DNA from: Saprospira grandis
GTDB lineage: Bacteria; Bacteroidota; Bacteroidia; Chitinophagales; Saprospiraceae
Assembly (NCBI RefSeq): GCF_027594745.1
Contig: NZ_CP110854.1
Span: 1,550,001 to 1,614,000, forward strand
Direction of reading: 5' to 3'
Length of the DNA: 64,000 nt
The notes beneath the pieces are model-generated. The model was not told the DNA's origin, ran no database searches, and saw only the letters and a program-made list of their open reading frames with translations. Of the stretch, positions 24,740-32,587 are shown in pieces (the first letter of the stretch is position 1; each line of letters starts with the position of its first letter). Made by a program: the position numbers and the translations under genes.

Positions 24740-24862
24740 GGGCCTCCGCTGCGGCCTTTGGCCTTGCGGCGCTACGTTTCGGGGCTCGCAAGTCTGCTCG
24801 GCCCTTCGCCGCCAAGGCGGCTCGGTCTGGCCCTATGGGCCACCCCTCCACATCGCTAGGCC
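24740..24862 (+). repeat. GC-rich modular repeat, copy 8 (GGGCCTCCGCTGCGG subtype)
   Basis: Starts TTTTTGGGCCTCCGCTGCGG; core GCTCGCAAGTCTGCTCGGCC; slot stems GCCGCC/GGCGGC and GGCCC/GGGCC; ends ACATCGCTAGGCC. It overlaps the 5' end of the downstream ORF and appears to supply its start codon. Confidence 0.9.
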
Positions 24863-26145
24863 GCTCCACAAAAGGGCTCCGCTTTTGGCTGCTCGGCTTC
24901 GGCCTGCTTTTTTTATGCGCCCATAGCTCGGCCCAATTATCGCCCAAAGATAGCCTAGAACAAAAATATTGGCGCTACCGCTTTCGCTTTCTCAAAGAGT
25001 ATATACGCCTGGGCCAAGGCCCCGGCCAATCTATCCCAATGGGGGCCAAAATGCCTACAGCCAATTGCCAAACCAACTGGCATATGCTCCGAGACAAATG
25101 TAGCACCCAAAAGGGCCAAGGACTAGTAGAATGGGGCGATGCCACCATCCACCTAGGCCTATATATGGCCACCCTCGCCCTAGAAGCCAAATTGCTCGAA
25201 CAAAAAGGCCAAGACCGCTCAGCCTGCCTCAAAGAACTTTGGCTGGCCCTAGAAGCCTACGACCGCCTAGACAAACAAGCCGAAACCTTTTTGGGCCTCC
25301 CTCCTAGCCTCAATGGCTTTTTCATCCGAGATGATGTCCCCCCCGATTTTTATCTAGAATTTGATAGCGCCAATTGCTGCCGCGCCTCGGCTGCCTGCCA
25401 AAGCCCTAGCGCCAAAGATGGCTACTTCATTAGCCAAGACCAAGTCTTTTACCTCTATGTCGGTTGGCTGCTTACGGCCCAATTGCTAGAAGGCCAAAAG
25501 TACCAAGATAGCCTGCCTAGCTTTGATGAAAAAGTAGCGGGCCAAGTGCATCGGCTCTCTAGCTACTTTTTGCAAGAAAACTGGACCCTCAAAGCCCCAA
25601 ATGGCGAAAAAATCCCCAACCAATGGGGAGGCGATCTGCGCATGCTCAATTATGCCCTAGCCGAAGGCGGCAACCGCCTAGCTGGCCCCTATACCGGCCA
25701 AAATTACCAAGGCGAAGGCAGCCAAGGCTGGGGCCTAGCCGCCTTTACCTTTTTGGGCTGGCGGCTGCCCATGCCCAAACACAATAGAGGCATGATTGTA
25801 CAATCCGCCATCTTGGTCAATGCTTGGTCGGCCAAAAAGATGGCCCGCTACTGCCAACGCCACGACTTTATTGCCTGGGCCTTTGTAGACGCCATTGTCA
25901 ACCGCAGAAAATTACATCGGTCCATAAAAATGAAAGAGATAGAACAGCTCTTGCAAAGCGCTCCCTGGGATGGCCCCTGCTTTGGCACCCCAGGCTGCCA
26001 AGAAGTGCCCGGCTGGATGGGCTTTGACCGCTGGGTACATCCCGAACTAAAAAATGGCAACCCCTGGGGCCGACATTTTGAATACAATGGTCTGGATTAT
26101 ATGCTGATGTATAATCTTTACCAATATTACCAAAGTCTAGATTAG
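24835..26145 (+). CDS. Exported protein of unknown function; start codon lies in a repeat
   Basis: A signal-peptide-like stretch (GLRFWLLGFGLLFLCAHSSAQ) is preceded in frame by translated repeat copy 8. The nearest ATG, 24835, is inside that repeat and gives MGHPSTSLGRSTKGLRFWL, 436 residues; the next ones upstream are at 24724/24676, before the repeat. The mature part is helix-rich with many Trp and Tyr (QTNWHMLRDKC, DATIHLGLYMATLALEAKLL, GWGLAAFTFLGWRLPMP) and has several Cys; it could be an alpha/alpha-barrel glycosidase-like fold, but no family was recognised. The stop abuts repeat copy 9. Confidence 0.7.
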   Translation: MGHPSTSLGRSTKGLRFWLLGFGLLFLCAHSSAQLSPKDSLEQKYWRYRFRFLKEYIRLGQGPGQSIPMGAKMPTANCQTNWHMLRDKCSTQKGQGLVEWGDATIHLGLYMATLALEAKLLEQKGQDRSACLKELWLALEAYDRLDKQAETFLGLPPSLNGFFIRDDVPPDFYLEFDSANCCRASAACQSPSAKDGYFISQDQVFYLYVGWLLTAQLLEGQKYQDSLPSFDEKVAGQVHRLSSYFLQENWTLKAPNGEKIPNQWGGDLRMLNYALAEGGNRLAGPYTGQNYQGEGSQGWGLAAFTFLGWRLPMPKHNRGMIVQSAILVNAWSAKKMARYCQRHDFIAWAFVDAIVNRRKLHRSIKMKEIEQLLQSAPWDGPCFGTPGCQEVPGWMGFDRWVHPELKNGNPWGRHFEYNGLDYMLMYNLYQYYQSLD

Positions 26146-26313
26146 GCGGCGAAGCCGCCGCAAAGGCGCGCAGCGCCTCGGCTGAGGGGCTGGAGCAGGG
26201 CCGCCGAAGGCGGCAGACCCAAGGCTTTTGAAGCAAAGCGAAAAAGCCTGCAGGGCCGAGCAGACCTGCGAGCTGCGCAATGGCCCGACCCGCCCGCAGG
26301 GCGGGGCAGCCCC
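26146..26313 (-). repeat. GC-rich modular repeat, copy 9 (GGGGCTGCCCC subtype)
   Basis: Begins directly at the stop codon of the previous gene. Slot stems GGCTTTT/AAAAGCC, GCCGCC/GGCGGC and CCGCCC/GGGCGG. Confidence 0.92.
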
Positions 26314-26392
26314 AAAAACAAAAAACAGAAGAAAAAGCCTTAGTGAGATTAGCTAAAAATGCCTATCTTAGGAAAGCTAAAATGGATTAACT

Positions 26393-27223
26393 ATGAATTT
26401 GACCGACGATAAAGACGACTTTGACTGGAACGAAGACGATTTTGATGAAGAGGATGACTTTTCTTGGGAGGAAGATGATTTTGAGGAAGAGGAAGAAGAG
26501 TTTTCTTGGGAAGAAGATGATTTTGCCCAAACAGAAGAGGAAGATTTTGATTGGAGCTTTGTAGAAGAAGAGGAAAAAGAGGGGGAAGAAACAGCGCCTT
26601 TGGCCGAGCAAGATGCTCAGGGCGACGACCTCCTTTCTAGTCTTTTTGGGGGACAAAAAGAAGCCGAAGAAGAGGCAGAACCCGCCCAAGAAGTGGGTTA
26701 TTTGCCCATGCTTCAGGACAATAAAAAGGCCCGTTTAGATATTACCAAAAACTCGAAAGAGGACCATAGAACGCCTATGCGCTTTACCAAAAAAGAGGTA
26801 GAAGCGCAGTTAAAGAAGGACCTCAAATACTTTAAGGACCGCTGTAAATCTAAATTGGTCATTAAGCCCTTTTTTGTGATGGAAGCCTATCCCTACAAGA
26901 AAAAGAGTAGTGATTCGGACATTATGGACAGCAAAAATGTGGATGAAGACTACATTTTGGTCATTGGCCGCTTGCCCAAGCTTAGAGGAACCGAGGAATT
27001 TAAGGGCAAAGCTTATGTGAAGGGCCGGCTCACCTATTTGCCAGAGGGCCAATATGACCAAGGCTACCTAAAGCGGCATATGGGCCTATTGATTGATAAA
27101 AAATACAAGCGAATCAAGAAAAGTACGATTCGCAAACTGCTGGACCCCATCAAGAACCAGATGCGGAATGGCTGGCCCTTTGAGATTTATAAGGAACTTC
27201 CTCAGAAAGAGGAATTGAGCTAG
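26393..27223 (+). CDS. Cytoplasmic protein with long acidic-aromatic N-terminus
   Basis: 276 residues. Residues 1-65 consist almost only of D, E, F and W in loose repeats (DDFDWNEDDFDEEDDFSW, EEDDFEEEEEEFSWEEDD), followed by an acidic linker. Residues ~120-276 form a basic, probably folded domain (RFTKKEVEAQLKKDLKYFKDRCKSKLVIKPFFVMEAYP, DYILVIGRLPKLRGTEEF, KKYKRIKKSTIRKLLDPI). No signal peptide and no recognised family. The charge split suggests self-interaction or binding to a basic partner. Terminator follows at 27234. Confidence 0.75.
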   Translation: MNLTDDKDDFDWNEDDFDEEDDFSWEEDDFEEEEEEFSWEEDDFAQTEEEDFDWSFVEEEEKEGEETAPLAEQDAQGDDLLSSLFGGQKEAEEEAEPAQEVGYLPMLQDNKKARLDITKNSKEDHRTPMRFTKKEVEAQLKKDLKYFKDRCKSKLVIKPFFVMEAYPYKKKSSDSDIMDSKNVDEDYILVIGRLPKLRGTEEFKGKAYVKGRLTYLPEGQYDQGYLKRHMGLLIDKKYKRIKKSTIRKLLDPIKNQMRNGWPFEIYKELPQKEELS

Positions 27224-27233
27224 ATCTGGGGAC

Positions 27234-27268
27234 AAAAAAAGCCGAGGCGAATGCCTCGGCTTTTTTTG
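27234..27268. terminator. Bidirectional terminator
   Basis: AAAAAAAGCCGAGGC / GCCTCGGCTTTTTTT around GAAT, between convergent genes. Confidence 0.9.
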
Positions 27269-27282
27269 TTTAGGGCCAAGAA

Positions 27283-28017
27283 TTAGTTCTTGCGCCAGCT
27301 ACAAACAGGGCCATCTTCTGCGGTATATTGGAAAGACTTGCCATCGGCGGCAAAGAGGATAAAATAGCTAGGGTTATCGGCTCTTTCGAAGCGTTGGTTG
27401 CCTCTATGGATATAGGTATAGCTGCGGTTATTGACCAACTGCGTCAATTCGATATTATTGAGCGTATCTCGGTTGAAGTTCAATTGGAAGCTAAAATTAC
27501 CACAATCGGCCGTCCAATTTCCATTGATAAACTCTGGCTGCATAAAATCGATATCAAAATTGGAGAGCGGACCAACTTGCTTATAGATTTCGGCCGTCAT
27601 TTCGGGAGTTCTGCCCTTCACCACCGAGCTCTTAATCTCTTTACTAATTGGGCTATGTGGGCGAATTTCATAGATCGTTCCGCCTGATTTAGTTTTATAA
27701 TTTGTCTTTTCGCCTACGGTCCAGCTTCCTCGGTTGGCAAAAAGGCCCTTCGTATTATGGATACGGACCACCGCTAGGCCCTCTTCCTCCATATTGAGCA
27801 AATCGCCAGCGGGCACCTCATAATACAAACTCTCATTGGTTACATTTTCTAATTTGCTTCGGATGAGGTACTGGTCCTTTTTCTTCTTTTTCTCTAGCAT
27901 TTTATACTGATAGCTATACTGAATGCCATCTTTTTGGATAGAGCGCTCATCTGATTGCTGAGCCTGCAAGCTGCCCATAAAAAGTCCGAGAAAGGCGAGT
28001 AACAAATAGTTTTTCAT
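27283..28017 (-). CDS. Exported protein of unknown function
   Basis: 244 residues. Signal peptide MKNYLLLAFLGLFMGSLQAQ. Mature protein is polar and beta-rich, with a lysine run (EKKKKKDQ) and a possible Cys pair (DCGNF, PVCSW). No conserved domain recognised. Same strand as the tail-fibre-like gene upstream at 28135, with a terminator hairpin (28076-28106) between them. Confidence 0.7.
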   Translation of the reverse strand: MKNYLLLAFLGLFMGSLQAQQSDERSIQKDGIQYSYQYKMLEKKKKKDQYLIRSKLENVTNESLYYEVPAGDLLNMEEEGLAVVRIHNTKGLFANRGSWTVGEKTNYKTKSGGTIYEIRPHSPISKEIKSSVVKGRTPEMTAEIYKQVGPLSNFDIDFMQPEFINGNWTADCGNFSFQLNFNRDTLNNIELTQLVNNRSYTYIHRGNQRFERADNPSYFILFAADGKSFQYTAEDGPVCSWRKN

Positions 28018-28075
28018 AATTTAAAAGTTGCTTGTTAAGAAAATCAAAAGGGGCTTTGCAAAGGCTGGGCCAAAG

Positions 28076-28106
28076 AAAAAGGCGAGCCGAAATCGGCTCG
28101 CCTTTC
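28076..28106 (-). terminator. Terminator of gene 28135-29766
   Basis: AAAGGCGAGCCGA / TCGGCTCGCCTTT; on the minus strand followed by TTTTCTTTG. Confidence 0.8.
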
Positions 28107-28134
28107 TATAAGCAATTAGCGGGAGTTGCTTCTA

Positions 28135-29766
28135 TTAGTCTAGAGTTGGACGTTCTGTCTTTTCCTCTTGGATTTGGATAGCGGGACGCTCTTCTTGTTG
28201 GTTGGCTACTTCTTTTTGCTTGGGAAGTAGGATTTTGGTCGTGGGTTGTTGTTTTTCGCTAGACTTGCGATAGAACATATACTGTTCTTTGGGTTGGCCA
28301 TAGAGCTCGGGCTGTAGATATTTGCCGCTACGTTCTCCTTCTTTAAGAAGTTCTGCCTGGCGTTTTTCTGGATGAGCTTGTAGATAAGCATCATTGCGTT
28401 CTGCATAAACGGTCCAAGAAACTTTGGTTCCAGGCTTACCGGCCACTACAAAAGTATTATTCGTAATTTCCTCCAAAACATAAGGTTGCTGAGGCGTACC
28501 GATAGCCGTTAGTTGGTAGCTAAAGTTGGTGTTAATATCATCAAAGTAGCTAGGCAACTCGATAGTCGCATTTCCGTTAGCATCTAGTTGAGCGATACCT
28601 CTGTACATATTGAGGACCTCATTAGACTCGATAGAAAAATGCTTGAGCATTTTATTTTGGGGATCTTCGGGGTGGTCAATAACAAAGGTTTTAGTTCCTG
28701 AGGCCCCCATATCTCCATTTGAGTAGACGCCATAGAAGTTACCTGTACCTTCTACACCAATACCCCAACCTGCAGTGGGGGTAGAAGCACCAGCCACACC
28801 AATATGGTCAGCTACATCAGAGCCAGTATAAGAAAAGTCTCCTGCAGTAACAATACCTGTAATAGCATTAGACTGTTGTTGCCCAACGAAAACAGGACCT
28901 TGGCCCAAGTTGGTGGCAAAAACAGTTTCATCGGTATTTGTTGCGCCGTTAATATTAAACTCGGCATTACGGCCTTGGCTACCGGTATGGTTAATTAGCA
29001 TACCGTGGCTAACGCCGCCTTGGGTAGCGGCAAAAGCAGCCCCCGCAATTGTACCTCCAGATGTTGGGCTAGCCGTATAGACATTGGCAAAAAAGCCATA
29101 TACATCACCACCAGCAGTAGCGGGAGTTGTCGAGTTTCCATTATCGGCATCTACGATATAGCCAATACCATCCTGAACATCAAGGCTAATTGAGGCACCA
29201 GTCCCCCCAGCGGTGGTATGATCGCCCAAGAAACCCGTTTGGTCGGCACGGATAATATTGACAAAACCAATTCCATTGGTCACATCATTGTACATCCCGT
29301 TTCCTGTCGCATTTTGATAAACCATCATGCCATAGCCAGAACCAGAGTGATCGACCAACAAACCGGGGCGAGTATTACCCGCAGCTTGAATGAAGTATCC
29401 CCCAAAACCAGCTCCTGCATTATTGACTAAAAAACTGGCGATACCAGAAGGGCTAGCCGCATCCATATCTATTTCAATACCATGTCCTGCCCCTAGCTGC
29501 AAAAAGCGGGCGATAGAAGCATTGCTAGTGGTGAGCAAGTTTTGTGCATGTAGTGCGCGGTTTGTTCCAGCATTGCGCAAAAAGATAGCCGAGCTACCAT
29601 TGGTCGTAATCGTGTGATTTACTTCAAGCGAGCTTCCTGCTGTTTCTGTTTGCAAGATATCTAATTTACCACTGGGTGCAGGCTCTCCAATACCCACATT
29701 TTGGGCCTGAAGCTGCAGGCCCATCATGGCTGCGCAAACTAGTGTTAGTGTAGTTTTAATTTTCAT
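28135..29766 (-). CDS. Surface/tail-fibre-like repeat protein
   Basis: 543 residues. Signal peptide MKIKTTLTLVCAAMMGLQLQAQ, then NVGIGEPAPSGKLDI, an opening common in Bacteroidota fibre-like surface proteins. Residues ~50-330 are Gly/Ala/Asn/Thr-rich, with short repeated motifs (GMMVYQNATGNGMY, GFLGDHTTAGGTGASI) suggestive of beta-helix. Residues ~350-470 carry a conserved module (TKTFVIDHPEDPQNKMLKHFSIESNEVLNMYRG ... VSWTVYAERND) that I recall from many such proteins. The Gln/Glu/Lys-rich tail has no T9SS sorting domain. Role unknown. Confidence 0.75.
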   Translation of the reverse strand: MKIKTTLTLVCAAMMGLQLQAQNVGIGEPAPSGKLDILQTETAGSSLEVNHTITTNGSSAIFLRNAGTNRALHAQNLLTTSNASIARFLQLGAGHGIEIDMDAASPSGIASFLVNNAGAGFGGYFIQAAGNTRPGLLVDHSGSGYGMMVYQNATGNGMYNDVTNGIGFVNIIRADQTGFLGDHTTAGGTGASISLDVQDGIGYIVDADNGNSTTPATAGGDVYGFFANVYTASPTSGGTIAGAAFAATQGGVSHGMLINHTGSQGRNAEFNINGATNTDETVFATNLGQGPVFVGQQQSNAITGIVTAGDFSYTGSDVADHIGVAGASTPTAGWGIGVEGTGNFYGVYSNGDMGASGTKTFVIDHPEDPQNKMLKHFSIESNEVLNMYRGIAQLDANGNATIELPSYFDDINTNFSYQLTAIGTPQQPYVLEEITNNTFVVAGKPGTKVSWTVYAERNDAYLQAHPEKRQAELLKEGERSGKYLQPELYGQPKEQYMFYRKSSEKQQPTTKILLPKQKEVANQQEERPAIQIQEEKTERPTLD

Positions 29767-30132
29767 TTAGATACAAATTTGTTAAATGTTCTGAATATCA
29801 TTTAGCGGCTAGTTACTTAAGGCCAAGCCTTAAACAAGCCTGTTGTTAGTTGAGCTCTATAAGGCAAAGAACAAACCAATTTCTTAGCTTACTAAGCTAT
29901 AGAGCATAGTAAAATAAGGCCAAAAATATAATCCAGCAATTAAATTCGCTGATTTTTAACAGTTTACCCTAATCCACTTTTTCACATAAGTTCAGCTGTT
30001 AAAACGAATCAAATATTAAATCTGTTGCCTACCTCCTTATTCTAAGTTGTTACAAACTCCTTAAAAGAATAAAAGTTCGCTCCTTTTTATAAGGTACGAA
30101 CTTTTATTCAACTTGGTTCTATCTCTAGGTTA
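29767..30132. other. AT-rich spacer upstream of the fibre-like gene
   Basis: Contains a -7-like element on the minus strand (TATTTTTG at 29928-29921, about 155 bp before the ATG, no matching TTG) and the recN terminator. No ORF or repeat recognised. Confidence 0.5.
30068..30108 (-). terminator. Terminator of recN
   Basis: AATAAAAGTTCG / CGAACTTTTATT, a 12-bp stem with a 17-nt loop, 25 bp after the recN stop. Confidence 0.75.
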
Positions 30133-31791
30133 TTATCGGGCCAAGAGCTCTTTTGCATTGGCTTTGGCATAGGCAGAAGGCGGATTACCGCTCAGCATTT
30201 TGGCCAATTCCTCTACCCGTTCTTCTTCTTTTTCTAGTTCTTTTATGGCTGTCACAGTTCTATCTTTTATGACCTCTTTGTGCACAAAGTAGTGTTTACG
30301 GGCCTTGGCGGCTATTTGCGGCGAGTGCGTAATGCTCACTACCTGATGGGCTGCCGATAGCTGCTGCAAGATTTGCCCCATCTGCAAAGCCACCTCTCCA
30401 GAAACCCCCGTATCAATTTCATCAAAAATGAGGGTGGGCAAGGTAATCGCCCCCGCCATCATAGATTTTATACATAGGGCCAAACGCGAGAGCTCCCCCC
30501 CAGAGGCAATGCCCCGAATTTCTTCCAAGCGCCCCCCCTTATTAGCCGAAAACAAAAACCGCAGTTGGTCAATGCCCTTAGGGCCCAAATCCTTGGCCTC
30601 GGCAAGGTCTACCTTGAGACGAGCATATTTCATAGACAACTGCTGCAACAACTCTCTAAGCTGCCCCTCAAATGGACCAATAGCCTTTTCTCGCTTAGCC
30701 GATAAGGCCTTGCCCTGCTGCCAAAGCTGCTTTTCCTTCTTAATAATACTACTCTTGAGCTGCTCTATTTGGTCCTCCAAACCCTCAAAACCATCCAATT
30801 GCTGCTGCAATTCTTCCTGCAACTCCAAGAGCTCTTCCTCCGAAGCCAAATGATGCTTTTTCTGCAAGCGGAAAAGTAAATCCAAACGCTCATTGACCTC
30901 CTCCAAACGCTCATCATCATATTCCGTATCCTCCGCAATGCGATTCAACCCATTGCTCAATTCCTCCAACTCAAAACGCAGGCCCTCCAAACGCTCCGCC
31001 AATTCTGGCAAATCTTTCTGATAATCCGATACCGTATACAATTGATTGCTCATCACAGTCAATTGCTCACTCAAAGAAGGCTCCTCCTCCGTTAGGCCCA
31101 TGACCAAGCCCGAAAGCACCCGCTTGATGTCCTCCGCATGGCTCAATTGCTTTTGCTCCTGCTCCAATTCTTCCTGCTCGCCCGCATAGAGCTCAGCCTC
31201 CAATAATTCCTTGAGCTGAAAGGCAATAAATTCCTGCTCCTTTAAGGCCGAACGCTGCTTGCGCTCCAAAGCCCGCAACTGGCTCTTCTCCCCCTCATAT
31301 TGACCATACAATAATTCATATTTAGCCAAATCATCCAGATTGCCCGCCAAAGCATCCATAATATGCAACTGATAATCGGGCTCCTGTATATCTAAGGTGT
31401 CAAACTGCTGATGCACATCCAATAAACGGTCGGCAAGCGCCTTGAGCTGCTCCAATTTTACAGGACTATCATTGACAAAAGCCCGGGTTTTTCCCGATGG
31501 CCGAATCTCTCTGCGAATAATCGTCTGCTCCTGAAAATCTAAATCTAAGGCCTCAAATAAAGCCGAAAAACGACTGGCCGAAAGCAAAAACTCCGCCTCT
31601 ACATAAGCCTTTTTATTCAAGTCATACAAGACCTTAGTATCGGCCCGCTTGCCCCGAATAAGGCCCAAAGCCCCCAATATAATAGACTTTCCCGCCCCAG
31701 TTTCTCCCGTAATAATGGTCAGGGCCTGATGAAAATCGAGCCGTACAAACTCGATAATCGCATAGTTTTCTATCTGTAAAGATTTTAGCAT
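30133..31791 (-). CDS. recN: DNA repair protein RecN
   Basis: SMC-like ATPase acting early in double-strand-break repair. 552 residues. Walker A GETGAGKS (about 29-36) follows the typical N-terminus MLKSLQIENYAIIEFVRLDF. The middle (about 160-390) is a long Glu/Gln/Leu coiled coil. The C-terminal head has IASGGELSRLALCIK (signature) and LIFDEIDTGVSG (Walker B), then HSPQIAAKARKHYFVHKE. Full length. A small helical ORF lies upstream, separated by repeat copy 10. Confidence 0.96.
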   Translation of the reverse strand: MLKSLQIENYAIIEFVRLDFHQALTIITGETGAGKSIILGALGLIRGKRADTKVLYDLNKKAYVEAEFLLSASRFSALFEALDLDFQEQTIIRREIRPSGKTRAFVNDSPVKLEQLKALADRLLDVHQQFDTLDIQEPDYQLHIMDALAGNLDDLAKYELLYGQYEGEKSQLRALERKQRSALKEQEFIAFQLKELLEAELYAGEQEELEQEQKQLSHAEDIKRVLSGLVMGLTEEEPSLSEQLTVMSNQLYTVSDYQKDLPELAERLEGLRFELEELSNGLNRIAEDTEYDDERLEEVNERLDLLFRLQKKHHLASEEELLELQEELQQQLDGFEGLEDQIEQLKSSIIKKEKQLWQQGKALSAKREKAIGPFEGQLRELLQQLSMKYARLKVDLAEAKDLGPKGIDQLRFLFSANKGGRLEEIRGIASGGELSRLALCIKSMMAGAITLPTLIFDEIDTGVSGEVALQMGQILQQLSAAHQVVSITHSPQIAAKARKHYFVHKEVIKDRTVTAIKELEKEEERVEELAKMLSGNPPSAYAKANAKELLAR

Positions 31792-31948
31792 TATTGTCTG
31801 TCGCTTCTTGGGCTATGCCCGCTCTCAAAAAGGGTGTTTCACATTTATAACAAAGCTAAGGCTAAAGCTTGAATCTTAAAACAGATTGGCGCAAAAAAAT
31901 GCAACTTTTTGTTTTTTATTTTCCTTTCTGCGACTTTCTGTTTGCTTT

Positions 31949-32090
31949 GGGGCTGCCCACTCGCTTCGCTCGGGTCGGGCTGTGTCAGGGCTCGCTGCTC
32001 GCTCGGCCCATCGCTTTTTCGCTTTGCTCAAAAGCTCGGTCTGGCCTTCGGCCCCCCTTATCCATCCCTCAGCCTGCGGCGCTAGGCGCC
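31949..32090 (+). repeat. GC-rich modular repeat, copy 10 (GGGGCTGCCC subtype)
   Basis: Core GCTCGCTGCTCGCTCGGCC; slot stem GCTTTT/AAAAGC around TCGCTTTGCTC; GGCC/GGCC; ends ATCCATCCCTCAGCC plus GGCGC/GCGCC. Lies upstream of recN. Confidence 0.9.
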
Positions 32091-32110
32091 TGCAAAACCG
32101 CAAAATAAAC

Positions 32111-32338
32111 CTACAACTTGCCCAATTGCTTGATCTTTTGCTCCCAGTCTTTTATCGTGGCCAATAACTGCCGCCCCTCTGCCCGCCCCTGCAAAAGCGA
32201 TTTGTTGGCCTTATACATCTTTTTCATCTGACGCAATTCCTGCTGCATCTGCTTGATTAACTTCTTGCTTTTCATAATAATTAAGGTGACTACATTAAGT
32301 AATATACTAAATATAGGCAAGCTCAAAGAGATACGCAA
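32111..32338 (-). CDS. Small basic helical protein
   Basis: 75 residues if started at 32338 (hydrophobic N-terminus SLPIFSILLNVVTLII, possible membrane anchor), or 54 if started at the ATG at 32275 (MKSKKLIKQMQQEL). The C-terminal half is a Lys/Gln/Leu helix with coiled-coil spacing (LRQMKKMYKANKSLLQG, LLATIKDWEQKIKQL). No family recognised, and no promoter was identified, so it may not be a gene. Confidence 0.45.
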   Translation of the reverse strand: MRISLSLPIFSILLNVVTLIIMKSKKLIKQMQQELRQMKKMYKANKSLLQGRAEGRQLLATIKDWEQKIKQLGKL

Positions 32339-32392
32339 GTTTCAACCCTCCTTTTTCGTATTTAAGTAAGTTTGAGCAAAGAAGGGCCATTT

Positions 32393-32526
32393 GGCCCAGC
32401 GCTGCGGAGCGGGTGCGGCGCAGCCGCAGACCGAGCTGCCGAAGGCAGCGAAGGGCCGAGCAGACCTGCGAGCCCCGCAGCATAGCGGCGGCCGAGCTAG
32501 GCGCAGCCTAGCCGGCCGCGGGCCCC
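32393..32526 (-). repeat. GC-rich modular repeat, copy 11 (GGGGCCCGCGGCC subtype)
   Basis: Minus-oriented. Starts GGCCCAGCGCTGCGGAGCGGG; slot stems GCTGCC/GGCAGC and GCGGC/GCCGC; ends CGGCCGCGGGCCCC. It lies upstream of the helicase gene. Confidence 0.92.
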
Positions 32527-32587
32527 AAAAAAAACAGAATTAGATGATATTCTCCGCAAACAGCTGTATATTTCCAAAAAGCAACAA

